Part shown: in pieces, positions 15,601 through 26,267 of the stretch
How positions within the stretch are numbered: the first letter of the stretch is position 1
Layout of the letters: each line of letters starts with the position of its first letter
Assembly (NCBI RefSeq): GCF_037975245.1
Contig: NC_092561.1
Span: forward strand, 1,958,501 to 2,022,500
Direction: 5' to 3'
DNA from: Apostichopus japonicus
Taxonomy: Eukaryota; Echinodermata; Holothuroidea; Aspidochirotida; Stichopodidae
Length of the DNA: 64,000 bases
The notes under the pieces: model-generated
What the model was told of the DNA's origin: nothing
Database searches by the model: none
What the model saw: only the letters and a program-made list of their open reading frames with translations
Made by a program: the position numbers and the translations under genes

Positions 15601-18600
15601 GTTCAATATCGGCTTGCTGTTATCGGCAATTAGGCAAAATTTTACCGATACCGATATGCTGCCGATATTGCAAATATCGGCCGATACCGATATTGAAAAC
15701 GATTATCGGCGCAACACTAGTTTCAATGAAATACTTTTCCCATGCAGTGACCATTAACAGCATATTTTGCCAGAACTTTCAAATTAGGCAAAATATCATC
15801 ACAGAAAAATCAGGTCTACAGTCATTTTTGTTTTCCAAGTAACTTACCCTGTAAGTGCTGTACTGTACCATTTTCAAAGTTTTGTAGTTATGTTGTGTTT
15901 GTCAATCTTTCTATGCAAAATTAGATGCAAATATTTTTTTTGTGATAAAGATAAACTCATACTGGATCCTTCCCTTACTTAAACAATCAGTCTGATGTTA
16001 CATTACATGTACAGGGATGAGCCTGGGGTAAAAAAAAAATTGCAGAACTTTGCAAAAATAGCGGTATGGGCTCCAGTTTGCATATATACTACAGTGTGTT
16101 AGGATATAGTTTTTGTCCCTTGGAGTTTGGATATCCATAGGTAATGAAAAACATGCGAACGACGGATCAATTGATACAACGCTGTTGTTAGAAATTCATT
16201 GAATTGAGAGGTGTAAATCTCGGAGGTAGAAAATATTCCGCGAATTCGCGGAAAAAGCTCATGCCTGCATGTATTAGTTCAGACAGTCAGACGAACGGAA
16301 GGATGGCCCTGCCTCTTTAATTTATGGATCCTCCTGGAGGAATACTCACGAAGGTAACAGGTTGGATCTGATTATTTCTATGAGCCCCATCGAAGGATCC
16401 ATCTGGGCATAAACACATGCAAGCACAGCGGTTAGAACCGCTAACCACGTAGCCGGACTCACTGGGTACGTATTCCGATGCATACGATTCTGAATAAAAA
16501 TAAATAAAACAACGGTGAAAAGTGGAAACAATAATTACTAGCAGTTTCAGAGATGGCTGTACACTAAGTATATAAATATATTCAAACTTACTGTAGAATT
16601 TATGGTAGACCAATTGACTGCTAAGGTTGTGGGGATACAGGTAAGGGAGGAGGGAAGTAAATTTGCAGAATACTGGACTAAAATATTAATAAAACAACAG
16701 TAAAAAGTGGAAACAATAATTACTAGAAGCTTCAGAGTTGGCTGTAAACTAAGTAAATAAATATTCCAAAACTTACTGTAGAACTTACAATAGAACAAGA
16801 GTGTAAATGTTGTGGGGGGACAGGGAGGAGTGAAGTAAATTTGCAGAAAATTGGACTAAAATACAAATTGTGTGGAGGAGACTAACATTTCCATTACTTC
16901 CATAAGCAATGGTCGTTCCTCTGATATTTTCCTCCACATATCTCTTTCCGTAATGTTTTTTTGCTACTGTATTTATAAAGGTTGGTGAACCCAAGCCTTT
17001 GAGAAGGACATGCACTGTTTACCTTTCAAAGTCAGACAAAATTTACATTGGCACGAGGTCTATTTACAGGAAAGATTATATCAAGGGATTACTACATTGT
17101 GACTCACTACTTAAAATAGATTCCTCACTAGTTATGCAATCATTTGCAGTGTTTCTGACCTTTGTACACCCCGCCATTCAGATCTATCATAACCTACTGG
17201 ACTTTATCCGAGATTTGCATAACAAGAAAACAAACAAAAAGTAAAGTGTTACTGATACAGTCTACACTACTAGACACTACTACAGTACAGTATATAGTCA
17301 CATGGCTTGGAGATCTTTGGACTGATGCCAAAACGGATACTATACAGTCTAACAGATATAAAAACAACATAAAAATGTTGAAATTGATTAGATTTATGGG
17401 ATAAAAGAAACCTACTTGAGACTTGATCTATTAACAACATCAATTAATCATGTGTCATATCAGGGATTTTGCAAAATACATAACAAAGTTTATTGCTTGT
17501 CGTTGTTGATTATATTGTGAGTGTGTGTGTACTGACTACAGAGGGCAATATTCTTCTCCCTTCTCCCTACTCCATCCCCCCACCCCCCCCCCCAACATTT
17601 TCTACTCCACATAAATGTGACTTGACATCAAACATTAACAGTGCTTAATTAATTTTTCTTTGTCTCTTGGGGAGGATGATTCCAAAATCCAATACACAAA
17701 GAGTCGGTTTTATAAAATCTTGGGGCTGCCCCTGAATTCAGGATAAATTATTCACTGATTTCTACTCTACACATATCCTTTTACAATTCAGAATGGGAGC
17801 TGTTGCATAAACATTGTAAACTGTGATACTGTTGACTGAGACTTTAGGAAACCTATTACCCGTTTGCTGTGGTTTCCATTCCTGTGTTGAAACCAAATAA
17901 ATCACTTGTTACCAAACAAAAGGATAGTGGGGGGGGTGACTTAATATGAAATAACATTCTGTACGATTCAAATTCACAAGTTGTTAATACCAGGAATGGT
18001 TAGAAAATGTTCCCCTTTCATCACTCTAAAACAAACTTTCAAACTGTTATTGACTCAACCTACTTTATTCTGAACTTTTGTAAACTACATCCTAGGTATA
18101 ATCTGGATCTGAATCAAATTCAACCATTCAAACTTGGTGTTCTAATAATCGCAAATAACAAAGCACACTTTTTTTTTTCAATTAACACGCTGCACTGCTT
18201 CTTCAGTATCCCTGTGAACAGGTGTAAAGTATTTAAAGGGGGATATGGAGGGGGGATTTACATCCCCACTTTTTTGTCTTAAATCCATACAAAATTTGTT
18301 ATTCACACAATCTTTCATTTAGATCTAATTTATTTATAGTCTAGACAATACCACAAAATTCCCACAAAGCCTCACAATATCTCAAGCATCGTTCATTCAC
18401 ACTTGAGCACAGAGAGGTCACAACAGTGACAACACCATAAAGTAGAACTTTTAGGTTCATAATATATACATATCCAGTGTCATGCTAGAAATTATTCATC
18501 CATAACACACTGTGATTGAAAATATGAAATAAACACAAGAATTTCATGACGATGAAACTGTTCTACTCGTTTTATATATAGCCAGTACAGGATCCTGGTA

Positions 18601-19180
18601 TATTTTAATTGAACCATACATGGACTTGCACTCCCTTTCTTCAGCACTTCACCTCCCTCCCCCCACCCCTTCCCCCACCTCTTTCATTTTTACTAAGTTC
18701 TAGAGGTAGCACCAGAGGATTCATTCTGGGGTTGGGAGGGAGAGGGGTGGAGGGGGGAAGAGGTAGTGTGAACAAACTTTAAACAGACATGTGACTTTGC
18801 TTTGAGGGGACAACCACCAATTTACCTCAAAATGCTAGATTATAAAATGATACTACCCACCCCCACCCCATCCCCTGGGGCTCCACAATCCTTGTCTATT
18901 ACCAAGTGAGCCCATGCAGATACCTACTGAACCAATGTTGAGCACAATGAGTTATGTACAGTCCAAACTGAGGTGTGGTAACTACTACATACAACAAAAA
19001 TGTTTAAAATACTGTACAGTCAAAATAATGATTCACCTGCAATCTTTTCAGCTTCTTGATCCAGGTTCGCCTTCCTGTCTGGTAGATTTCCTTGAGCATT
19101 TCATGATTGACATCGAGATCAATCTTACCCTCATGGGTGATGGTGAACTTTAGGGCCACCGCCTGGTGGGCCTCCGCCAT
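596..19180 (-). CDS. CPT1: Carnitine O-palmitoyltransferase 1, N-terminal half (8 exons, 3' end outside window)
   Basis: CPT1 transfers long-chain acyl groups from CoA to carnitine at the mitochondrial outer membrane, the malonyl-CoA-regulated entry step of beta-oxidation. Exons, in coding order on the minus strand: 19180-19037, 16489-16350, 4934-4766, 3424-3323, 2599-2384, 2077-1881, 1208-1098, 676-596. All splice phases agree, giving about 387 residues with no internal stop. The start [10 protein letters not shown] is the conserved CPT1 N-terminus and keeps the Glu3 and His5 positions linked to malonyl-CoA sensitivity. Two hydrophobic segments (residues about 61-78 and 104-122) match the two membrane spans. 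Family blocks include [27 protein letters not shown] and LTAGER. The family's usual length is about 770 residues, so the catalytic His region lies beyond position 1. The intron between exons 2 and 3 is 11.4 kb and full of repeats. Vertebrate isoforms A/B/C cannot be assigned. Recognition is from remembered family sequence. Confidence 0.96.
1098..1208 (-). CDS. CPT1: CPT1 coding exon 7
   Basis: 111 bp, acceptor cgttttgaag, donor GAAAA/GTGAGT. It encodes [20 protein letters not shown] and ends in LEPCDLEK. This matches the family block DSxHIxVYxxGRYFKV. Confidence 0.93.
1440..1625. repeat. Degenerate tandem repeat in a CPT1 intron
   Basis: About five imperfect copies of a unit built on gagttagagtc, (g)tcattgc and agttattttcc, with a period of about 27-37 bp and variable spacing. 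It lies between CPT1 exons 6 and 7. Confidence 0.7.
1881..2077 (-). CDS. CPT1: CPT1 coding exon 6
   Basis: 197 bp, acceptor ttctacgtcag, donor GATAG/GTAAGG leaving phase 2. It encodes [40 protein letters not shown] and [17 protein letters not shown]. These match the CPT1 blocks IQAARAGN, LDREEIKP and FNTxRIPGxETD. Confidence 0.97.
2384..2599 (-). CDS. CPT1: CPT1 coding exon 5
   Basis: 216 bp in phase 0, acceptor ttggtgtgcag, donor GGAATG/GTATGT. It encodes [20 protein letters not shown] and, further on, [20 protein letters not shown] and MVNSNYYGM. The [19 protein letters not shown] block is among the most conserved in carnitine acyltransferases. Confidence 0.97.
2695..3095. repeat. 20-bp minisatellite in a CPT1 intron
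   Basis: About twenty imperfect copies of a 20-bp unit of the form tgctgttgtactcrtactca, some shortened. It fills more than half of the 723-bp intron between exons 4 and 5. It begins about 95 bp upstream of exon 5's acceptor, read on the minus strand. Confidence 0.9.
3323..3424 (-). CDS. CPT1: CPT1 coding exon 4
   Basis: 102 bp in phase 0, acceptor ctatttcag, donor GCAAGG/GTAAGA. It encodes AVMKTF...[13 protein letters not shown] and [11 protein letters not shown]. The family block is KPxLYSFQxSLPRLPVPxVKDT, the start of the cytosolic catalytic part. Confidence 0.95.
3425..4765. other. CPT1 intron 3, no further gene seen
   Basis: Intron between CPT1 exons 3 and 4. It holds a short gaaaatacat triplication near 3460-3490, a G run near 3823-3835 and an A run near 4514-4535. 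An 87-codon ORF on the plus strand at 3542 has no recognisable domain and is not called. Confidence 0.6.
4766..4934 (-). CDS. CPT1: CPT1 coding exon 3 (second transmembrane segment)
   Basis: Polypyrimidine acceptor ctttctccctcag, 169 bp, donor GGATG/GTATGA. It encodes SFNKLTGTF, then a hydrophobic span rich in Leu, Ile and Phe, then [14 protein letters not shown], which matches the CPT1 block RYSLKxLLxYxGWM. It ends in ...TTIWM in phase 0. Confidence 0.95.
5596..6890. repeat. CACCAT/CATCAT minisatellite with higher-order structure
   Basis: About 1.3 kb of tandem units of the type accatgtaacaccatcatc(atc), with variants carrying gtgtaac, gtgcaac or gtacacc. A larger pattern containing ctggtcatcatcatcacacc recurs near 5731, 6050 and 6478. 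The last two copies are offset by 428 bp and nearly identical over about 290 bp, which shows a recent block duplication. The array lies in the 11.4-kb CPT1 intron. Long open frames across it (His/Thr/Ile-rich on one strand, Met-rich on the other) are by-products of the repeat. Confidence 0.95.
7516..9295 (-). mobile_element. THAP-encoding DNA transposon with TTAA target sites (Kolobok-like)
   Basis: A 1,780-bp element with imperfect terminal inverted repeats. The left end reads AGAAGAACGATAGTGAC and the right end, reversed, reads AGATGAACGATAGTGAT. It is flanked by TTAA at 7512-7515 and 9296-9299. It carries a THAP-domain exon on the minus strand. TTAA insertion plus a THAP-type transposase is the known profile of the Kolobok superfamily; piggyBac also uses TTAA but lacks THAP and usually starts CCC. 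The element is far shorter than an autonomous one and no catalytic core is visible, so it is probably a decayed or deleted copy. It lies in a CPT1 intron. Confidence 0.8.
8692..8961 (-). CDS. THAP zinc-finger exon of the TTAA transposon
   Basis: Read from an acceptor-like ccactag at 8962 in an open frame to a TGA at 8692-8694. The C2CH THAP pattern is complete: CVVRGCN, then a basic segment containing FPSG...[15 protein letters not shown], then VCSAHF. No in-frame ATG precedes the first cysteine before a stop, so the start codon must come from an upstream exon or be lost. About 30 residues follow the finger before the stop. THAP domains bind DNA; in transposases they recognise element ends. 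Whether this copy is expressed is unknown. Confidence 0.75.
   Translation of the reverse strand, partial: QNPRNCVVRGCNRMNVDSTISFLNFPSGKSSERYRKLWIRFVRRTRKDFIAPGVSHGKNVKVCSAHFTEDASRAQLKFACGKVTKVIKV
9300..13897. other. CPT1 intron, no gene seen
   Basis: AT-rich intron sequence with many short actgtac-type runs, C runs near 11227 and 13305, and a short cagacaga run near 13575. ORFs here are short and without domain character. The stretch at 12640-12755 resembles 36958-37075, so it is probably an unclassified dispersed repeat. Confidence 0.6.
13906..15719. mobile_element. hAT-like DNA transposon, non-autonomous
   Basis: A 1,814-bp element bounded by TAGTGTTGCGCCGATA and its inverse, with a perfect 8-bp target-site duplication GTTTCAAT at 13898-13905 and 15720-15727. 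Both ends carry many copies of a CCGATAT/ATATCGG word, seen over about 100 bp on the left and the right. The 8-bp duplication and the short TAG-type terminus fit the hAT superfamily. No transposase frame is visible. A GC-rich stretch at about 15110-15290 differs in composition and may be a nested fragment. Confidence 0.88.
16012..16267. mobile_element. 256-bp MITE with CAGGGATGAGC ends
   Basis: Inverted termini CAGGGATGAGC and GCTCATGCCTG (one mismatch), flanked by a 6-bp direct repeat CATGTA at 16006-16011 and 16268-16273. It contains a short ccgcgaattcgcgg palindrome near the right end. The superfamily is uncertain. Compare the element at 46485, which has related ends and a 7-bp duplication. 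Confidence 0.6.
16350..16489 (-). CDS. CPT1: CPT1 coding exon 2 (first transmembrane segment)
   Basis: Acceptor ttattcag at the upper end and donor CCTTC/GTGAGT at the lower end; 140 bp leaving phase 2. It encodes [20 protein letters not shown] and on to the motif MDPSMGLI. This matches the CPT1 first span and the start of the intermembrane loop. The Ser codon split with the next exon is restored exactly. Confidence 0.93.
16490..19036. other. CPT1 intron 1 (between the first two coding exons), no gene seen
   Basis: 2.5 kb of intron. Short C-rich runs lie at about 17575-17595 and 18650-18680. A partial internal duplication is visible: the segment around 16500-16600 resembles 16680-16790 (shared words such as acaataattactag). 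ORFs in this interval carry no recognisable domain. Confidence 0.6.
19037..19180 (-). CDS. CPT1: CPT1 first coding exon (residues 1-48)
   Basis: Begins with an ATG in a good context (gagaATGG) and encodes [19 protein letters not shown] and on to [12 protein letters not shown]. This is the cytosolic regulatory segment that precedes the first membrane span. It ends at CAG/GTGAAT in phase 0, which joins cleanly to the exon at 16489. The 5' UTR exon structure upstream is not resolved. Confidence 0.95.
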
Positions 19181-21501
19181 TCTCTACCGGCTTCCGTCAG
19201 CTATGGCACTTGCTATATTTAAGGCCCTCCTACCGATCGATCGACTGTGTGGGGTGGCAAAGGTTACAAATGATGAAATGAAAAACATTAAATTTACGGA
19301 GTTATTTATATACTTAGAGTAACAATAGACCATTAAACAAAGAAGACGAAGCTTATAATGTACAGTCATATCAAACTGTCTATGGCGATGTCTGTGTAGT
19401 TTGTGTGGATTTTAATGTGTTTATGGGCATGGCTTATCACTGCATACAGTCAACTACAGAGTGCAAAAGTTACTTAAATATATACTGAACAAGTGAACAG
19501 CAGACAATTTAAAGGGGAAAAAACAAAGAAAACATTGCACCTGTGATACTAATGTCACTTACGAATCCCTATTTTCCTGGTCTTGTCACATGTATCATGT
19601 TTTCATCCAGTGACTTGCTGTTCTAATGTACACACTTATAATGCATTGCGTACAAACAGTATGTACTTATATTTTGTATTAAATGGAGTGTTGTGCACAG
19701 CTTTATGACCTATATACAGCAAGACATGCTCTGGCTGTGTTTCATGAATTGTGCAAAAACATACAACAAATTTCAGACAATCAACAAGAATAGATAAAGA
19801 ACTGGGCTTTGGTCCAAAGTTCACTAAGTATTTTGATATGAATCACAGTGACTGTATCACATTTGTGATTATTTTTGGCTTGCTGTTATCATGTTATGTG
19901 GACATGTCTGTCTGTCTGTCTGCTGTCTGCTGGCAAGTAAACAACGGACTATATATACATGTGGCTACAGCTACGACTTCTACAGCATGATAGTTCAGCT
20001 TTGTTTATATGGATGCAAAGAGTCACAGCTTTAATATCAAAGGCGCAGGGCATAATTTGTCCGGTATGCTATGCATAATGGGCAAGATCTATACCAATTT
20101 TATTGTACACAAGAAACAGAGTATTTTGTAACCTGGGAACATTCAGAGGTTTGAAAACTGAACTATACAAAACTCAAGCACTAATTATTCCCTGCAACGG
20201 ATGCTGTAGATTACACAAAAGGTACAGCATATCAGACATAGGTCTATTAGGAAACTGGTCCCATGGACCAACGTTCAATGGTCTTAACTTCACTACTTGC
20301 TATGAACCCTGTAACCTGCACATGTATGTATGAATCCTGTAACCTGCACATGTATGCATACAATTTGTTAGTTTATTTTCAAGGGTAAGAAAGTAATTAA
20401 TTTCATTGAAATTTCTCAAGAGCACTATGAACAATGAACATGTAACTGACACGGCCTCTGAGTGAGTAAATATGTTATCTTTAAATGCATTTGGTTAATT
20501 CCAGGTATAGCACACCACCAAACAAACAATTGAGTCACAAGTCACATGAGCTCTTCCCGAACCTACCAGCATTTTCTCTCTCTTCTGTTGCCGTCCGGTC
20601 TCTTTGCCGTCTGCTCAAGTTGCAATTGTGTACACATTGCCGATTAAACTGCCCCGTGCAGACCAGATGTTTAAAACTATGTTTTTATACCTAGATATTT
20701 CCATTCATCTTCAGAGAGATCACTTCATATTGACTATTGGGGGCAAGAGAGTGGGGGCGGAGGGGGGGGGGGGGTGAAGAGAGGTACCATGGGGATTGGG
20801 ATTCAATTTTCAAATGGTACTGTCAATCTTTTGCATAATATGTATGACCACGCATTATAATAACATACATGAAACTGAGCTGGAAAATCATTTTGTTCAA
20901 GCCTCAATGAAATCCATGGCACTGAATAAAGGAGATACAGTAATGTTATATGGCAAGTTTAACAGCAAAAAGGCAAATATCTGTGATTGTGCAGTGCAGA
21001 TAAAAAGGGGGGGGGGGGGTACTTATTGGGCCAAATTTGTTCCAGTTGCAGAGACATTGAACACTGAAATTATTCATAATTTAGTTTATTTCGATAGAAG
21101 TGCCTTGCACAGTAACCAGTGACATCACATACATGGCCAACACAGAAAGGCCGTCTTTGTTTTGTTTTTCAGTTTATTTATCACAACTGGAACTTGATAT
21201 ACATCTGACATTACTACAAAAGATATGCCTCACAGTGGTTTTGAATATAAATTTCCAAAAATTCTATCCAGTTTTAGAACACAACAAGGAAGTTACAGCA
21301 AACTTGTATTGCTTGGTAAAATTGCGTCTTCCTGACTGTGATATGGGTTTACTGTGTATACATGAAACAGCAGACCTGTGCCATACATCTATTTTGGTAT
21401 TTGTGCAACTATTTCCTGTTACAACCAGAAGACCCTTCCATTGACTGAACAAAACTTCCTGCTTAGTCTACATGAATGGGTAACTCCAGGTGGCTTTCAA
21501 T

Positions 21502-21620
21502 GTACGTATGTATGTAATTTAGATCCTCCTGCAAGCAGGAACTTGCGAAGAAGCCATCATTGGCTTATCAAAGCCGCAAGCTGACCGAAGTCAGTCTCTT
21601 AGATTCATAATTAACATTGT
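21502..21620 (-). repeat. tRNA-derived SINE, 3' fragment
   Basis: The minus strand carries the body and 3' tail of the SINE described at 35878-36130, including gcttgcaggaggatctaaa and the tacatacatacgtac tail. The tRNA-like head is missing, so this is a 5'-truncated copy. Confidence 0.85.
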
Positions 21621-24600
21621 GGGTTAATATGACCCATTTAACATGCTGAACCTTGAAGATCAACAAAAGTGATGAGAGACATTTCAGTGTTGGTCCCCAA
21701 ACTAAGGGTAAGTGAGCCACGGAAGAAATACAGTGGGACAGGATATTTCCAGACATCAAAAAAATTTATCTACAGCATTCAGTCTGTCAACAGAGATCTC
21801 TTAAGTTATTTATAAACATAAATATTCAGTTTCATAGTCCATAGCTAATGTTCATGCATTCAGAGGATCGTTTTCCTTAGGGGGTGGGGGGGGAACGGTG
21901 ATCGATCATGACTCAGTACTCGTGAACGATCCTGGGTTGTGGGTCTAAGAATTAGCAGACTGCTGCATTACAGTATACTACAGAAGGTACTGTTACATAA
22001 TTCAAGCACAATACAGCATATTAGATACATACATAGATATTCAGTGTGTGGAATGTGGTGAGACAAATTACTGTGTTCATGCCACGATCTCTAACTATGA
22101 GGTTGCTTCCCAAAATGGGTTGCCAGGCTTTGATGGTGGGTTCACAGTGATGAAATTTGGTTTGATCTACAGACACTGTAGAGTGACAGTGCAATGGTTT
22201 GTAGGGTTGTGTGTCAAGAAACACAAAGGTAAAATATCATTCATGATCAGTAAACGATGTTTCCAATAGAATCTGACAAAAAATGTCCTCTTCGTGACTT
22301 GGTAATTCTCCAGTTTTGACAAAGGTGTGTTTGCAGTTCTTAACTTATTTCGGTCAATGTGTAATCAGCTTGCAATCACATGTATTAATTAGAATGACCT
22401 ATCACAACAGATTACACATATATATTGGGTGATTTTAGGCCTTCGTCATACATAGAAAATATAGAAAATAGTGGCTAGCCTTGGCCATAGGCCAAACTCA
22501 ATACAGGCCTAAGTTAACTTAACCTAGTTTGTGAATTACAACGAGGATTATACTGGCTAACGCCTTTTCATTGATACAAAATTACTTCCCCGAAGACAAA
22601 CATTTTATCGCCACCCTTACTTACCGATTGTCTTCGTAATATACCAATCAGTTCCAGATGAAAGTGCGTTTGTTTCCTATATGCGATACAATGTTTTTTA
22701 ATGTTAAATTTGCAGTCAACTTACATACACATGGTTTTCTTGTTGTATGTGTAAGTTCCCGGCGTTATGTATTTGTTAGTTCCTCGAATAACTACGTCAC
22801 TATTGAGCCATTCCATTATTGTATTTTGAGAGGGGAAAAATATAGTATTACAATTATTTTGTCCTATTGCTTCTTTATATCAGTAATTTTGATACTTGAA
22901 TTTTCATTGTTAAGAACTTTAATAATATTTTAAATTTTCTAAATTACTAATTGTTAAGTTTTATGAATAATATAAATATATATTATCAAACTATTACCTA
23001 TATTTTCACTTCCCGTTTTGGAGGCTTGGTCGAGGACGATAATGGGCGTATCTAGCGCGAGCTGCATGGTTTGTTTACTATAAGTGACCTACAGATGACT
23101 TTCACATTCTCTTCACTGTATAACTATAATGCAACAAAACTACTCTACGGATTTTCAACTTGAAAGTCACCTTGGCACTCGGGTTATGTGTTACGTTTAC
23201 AAGTCCGAGTAATACTCAGCCGGAAACTGTTCATATCAAGAATAAATTCTCTTCCTATGACCTTAATGAATAGTCAGTTACTAAACGTACCTATAGTCAG
23301 CTTCCGCAGAATTTTTAGTGAAACAACATTCAGTGATTTTCTTCATAGAGTAAAATATCAATGCGACCTCGATCTTTTCACATATGCTAATGACGGTACC
23401 AAACATTCTCGGTACGATTGAGGGGAGGGTGAGGACTATTGTGAAGAAACCAAGTTTTAAATCAGCCTCCGGGACCCGACAGAGTGGTGCGGTGGTGAGT
23501 GGAGGGGAACTTACTTTTGAAGCCACCGAGAAGGAAAATTGACTACGTAGTGTTAATTAACGGGTAGTAAATTAATACGGGGGTATAAACAAATACAAAG
23601 GTAGTATAGAAAATGATCAAAGAGGTTGAACGCTGGGGCAGGTGACAGCTATAGGCGATCGGTAGCCAGGCCGTGCCACTATCCCTCTTCCCGTGCTGCA
23701 GACTGCTGTGTCCCCCCCCCCCTCATTTCTGTTTCACAATCAATTTCACACCTTACAGGACACGAATATTGCACCATCATTTCAAACTTCCTGGCTACGA
23801 GTATGACTGGGGTTAACTACCAGGATTAGTAAACTGTTAATGGCTCTTTATGATGTCACAATTAAAACTTGTTCAAGTGGTGAGCAAAACCAATGCTTGA
23901 GCTAACTTTGTTGTTTTACTATGTTAGTAGTAGTATGAATGGTTGGGTTTACGTGCTGCTCTGTATAGTATTGAAGTCAGCTAATATACCTATTTAGTAT
24001 AGAGTCAGATATGTATACAGTGACGGGTGTATGCTTTCTCAATACCCAGAGCGTAGATAGACTTCTGTATTTAGGGCCTCGATGCTCTATAATTATAACA
24101 GGGGTTAGGCATGCATGACCTATTTCTGTAAAAAAAAACAATTCTGACAATTATTTTTCTTGGGAAGGGGGGTGGGGAAGCTGACAGGTATTTGGGTCCT
24201 AGCCCACACCCTGGCTACGCCACTGTATTAGCGTTTACGCAGAGTTTTTTATCATGGGAAGTACCACACAGTTTATCCGGACTGGTTTTGTCAGATTAAA
24301 GTGGATTAAAACATATAGCTTCCGGGACTTTCCTCCAGGTCTCCGATGGGGCCGGTGCCCTCCGAACACAATGGGCTTCCACTATATAAGTGATGTTAGA
24401 AACATTATGATACAATTTTCGTTTACTAAAGATGAAATATTTAGAGGGCTCGGCGTTTTGGTCTTATAGCAGGACGGCTTCTTCCGGCAAATAACGAAAA
24501 CTGTTTGCTTTTGAAGACGATTCGTCAGGCCCTCAAAAGTATATGTTACCTAAAACAGGCCCTTTGCAGTAGATGAGCAATTTGTTAACTGTTTCTCTTT

Positions 24601-25224
24601 CTTGAATTTAAGATAGAATATTGATAACATGCATGTCTGAGTACTACGTACGGTGACCGTATCTGGCATCCGTGGTGAAAGCAAATATATATATATACTA
24701 CTAATTAAAAATGTTACTAATTAAGGAAATCTTGATTAATAAAAATAACAACAACAATAATAATAATAATCAGGCGGTTATTAATTCGATACTGCTATAT
24801 AAAGCAAAAAACGAAAAAAAAATTCCACGTTATCGTCCTTTAAACTTTTGTATATATCCATTGTTGTGTTTCAATCACCAATTAGATGCCCGTACACATT
24901 TGGAATCATCAGGGCATGCTAGCCACAAAAATGTGTTGGATCTATGTGATGCTATCCTTGTAATTACATCCGCCATTCATCGTTCCGATACAATGAATGT
25001 ATAGCCCTCTTAAATGTCTACTTTTGTTGATTGCCACCACATTATGAATTAATTAGCGGTTATTGTTCTAGCTTCCTTTAAGCTGAACATCAGTAAACGA
25101 GTAGTAGGCCCATACGTCTGTTCTGTCAGGCATACGGCCGTAGCCGGGCAGTAGTACTACAGGTTTAACGTCTTTAATTAATCTATGGTGGCATACGCCA
25201 TATGGAGTCTATATAGTCAGTCCG

Positions 25225-25625
25225 CCCGAGTGTTCAGGAAAAGTGCAGAAAAACATCAGGAGAACATCTGGTTTGATACGTTATGAACTTCTTCTTGGGG
25301 CTTGGATGTCAGAGTGCACAAATGGAGGTAAATGTGATGCAAAACTTGGTAGGTCAATTGAGGTAATTAATTAGGCAGCATACGAAACATGTTTACTACT
25401 GAATAAAGAGGTTTGTTTACAAGTGACGAGACCTTCAGGCTCCCACATACAAACAATCTTCCTAGTCACAATACTGAAATTTGAAAGTGCCATGAGTGAC
25501 CAACGTGTTAGCTATCCAGCTATTGAGAACTTCTACAAGGACTTACATACCAACGTTACTTTGACGATTTCATGTGTTAGTCAATGGAGCAATAATATGG
25601 CTGTGGTACCCTATGAGGAGTACGC
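25225..25625. repeat. Unclassified dispersed repeat, copy A
   Basis: Shares several blocks in the same order with 30915-31370, including caggaaaagtg, gaacatct, gagaacttctacaaggactt and gttagtcaatgg. No termini are recognised. It could be an old transposon or a retro-derived fragment. Confidence 0.65.
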
Positions 25626-26148
25626 ATAAAATAGATGGCGCTCATCCGAAACCATACCATATGCGCAGAAATTAACCTTGAATCAAGGAATATTCTTTAT
25701 ATATATAGTGTGGTATAGTTCTAGAAATAACCATGTAAACAGCTGCGCTTAAAGTGAATGGACTGTAAAGTATATTACAATGATTTTGACAATACTAATT
25801 TAAAAAAGTTATCCGTAACCATGGGATGGGGAACCGTTGAAAGGTCTTCTCCTGATATAAGACATCCAGCAGCAAATAAAATGTAACTACAATGTCCATG
25901 TGTATATTTATTGCATCAGTACATGACCGTACGAAATGTTATAGTAAAACGTATTACGAATTCAGCTCTACACTGTAAGACTTTCAACAAGAGAGTATAC
26001 AATGAACAGTAAGCTATATAGAATAGTCCAGGTCAAAATTTCGTTTTGATATGTTAAATAGGAACATAATCTAAGCATTTTAGTGAAATTTGCATTTAAT
26101 TCCTATGTACCCTTTTTGAGATACTGACAATTGAAGTTAACACCTTCC

Positions 26149-26231
26149 CATAGGCGTACGAGGCGGGGGGGGGGGGGGACCAAATTTCTAGAGGACAATA
26201 AATTCGGGCAAAAGTCGAGAAGAGGAGAAGA

Positions 26232-26267
<36 letters not shown>

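Larger units (their letters stand above)
19181..26140. other. Non-coding interval, probably CPT1 5' region
   Basis: No supported coding exon. It should contain the untranslated first exon or exons and promoter of CPT1, which reads leftward from here. One weak candidate 5' exon end on the minus strand is ttcaaaa/GTAAGTT, with the donor near 23514; this is only a donor match. A 30-bp tandem duplication (cctgtaacctgcacatgtat) lies at about 20305-20355. A hAT-type right terminus (ctggctacgccactg) at 24215-24229 has no partner that I could find. Confidence 0.5.

Noticed and set aside
24101-24229. Small MITE ending ctggctacgccactg
   Set aside because: No partner terminus with a matching 8-bp duplication was found; only the right end is recognisable.
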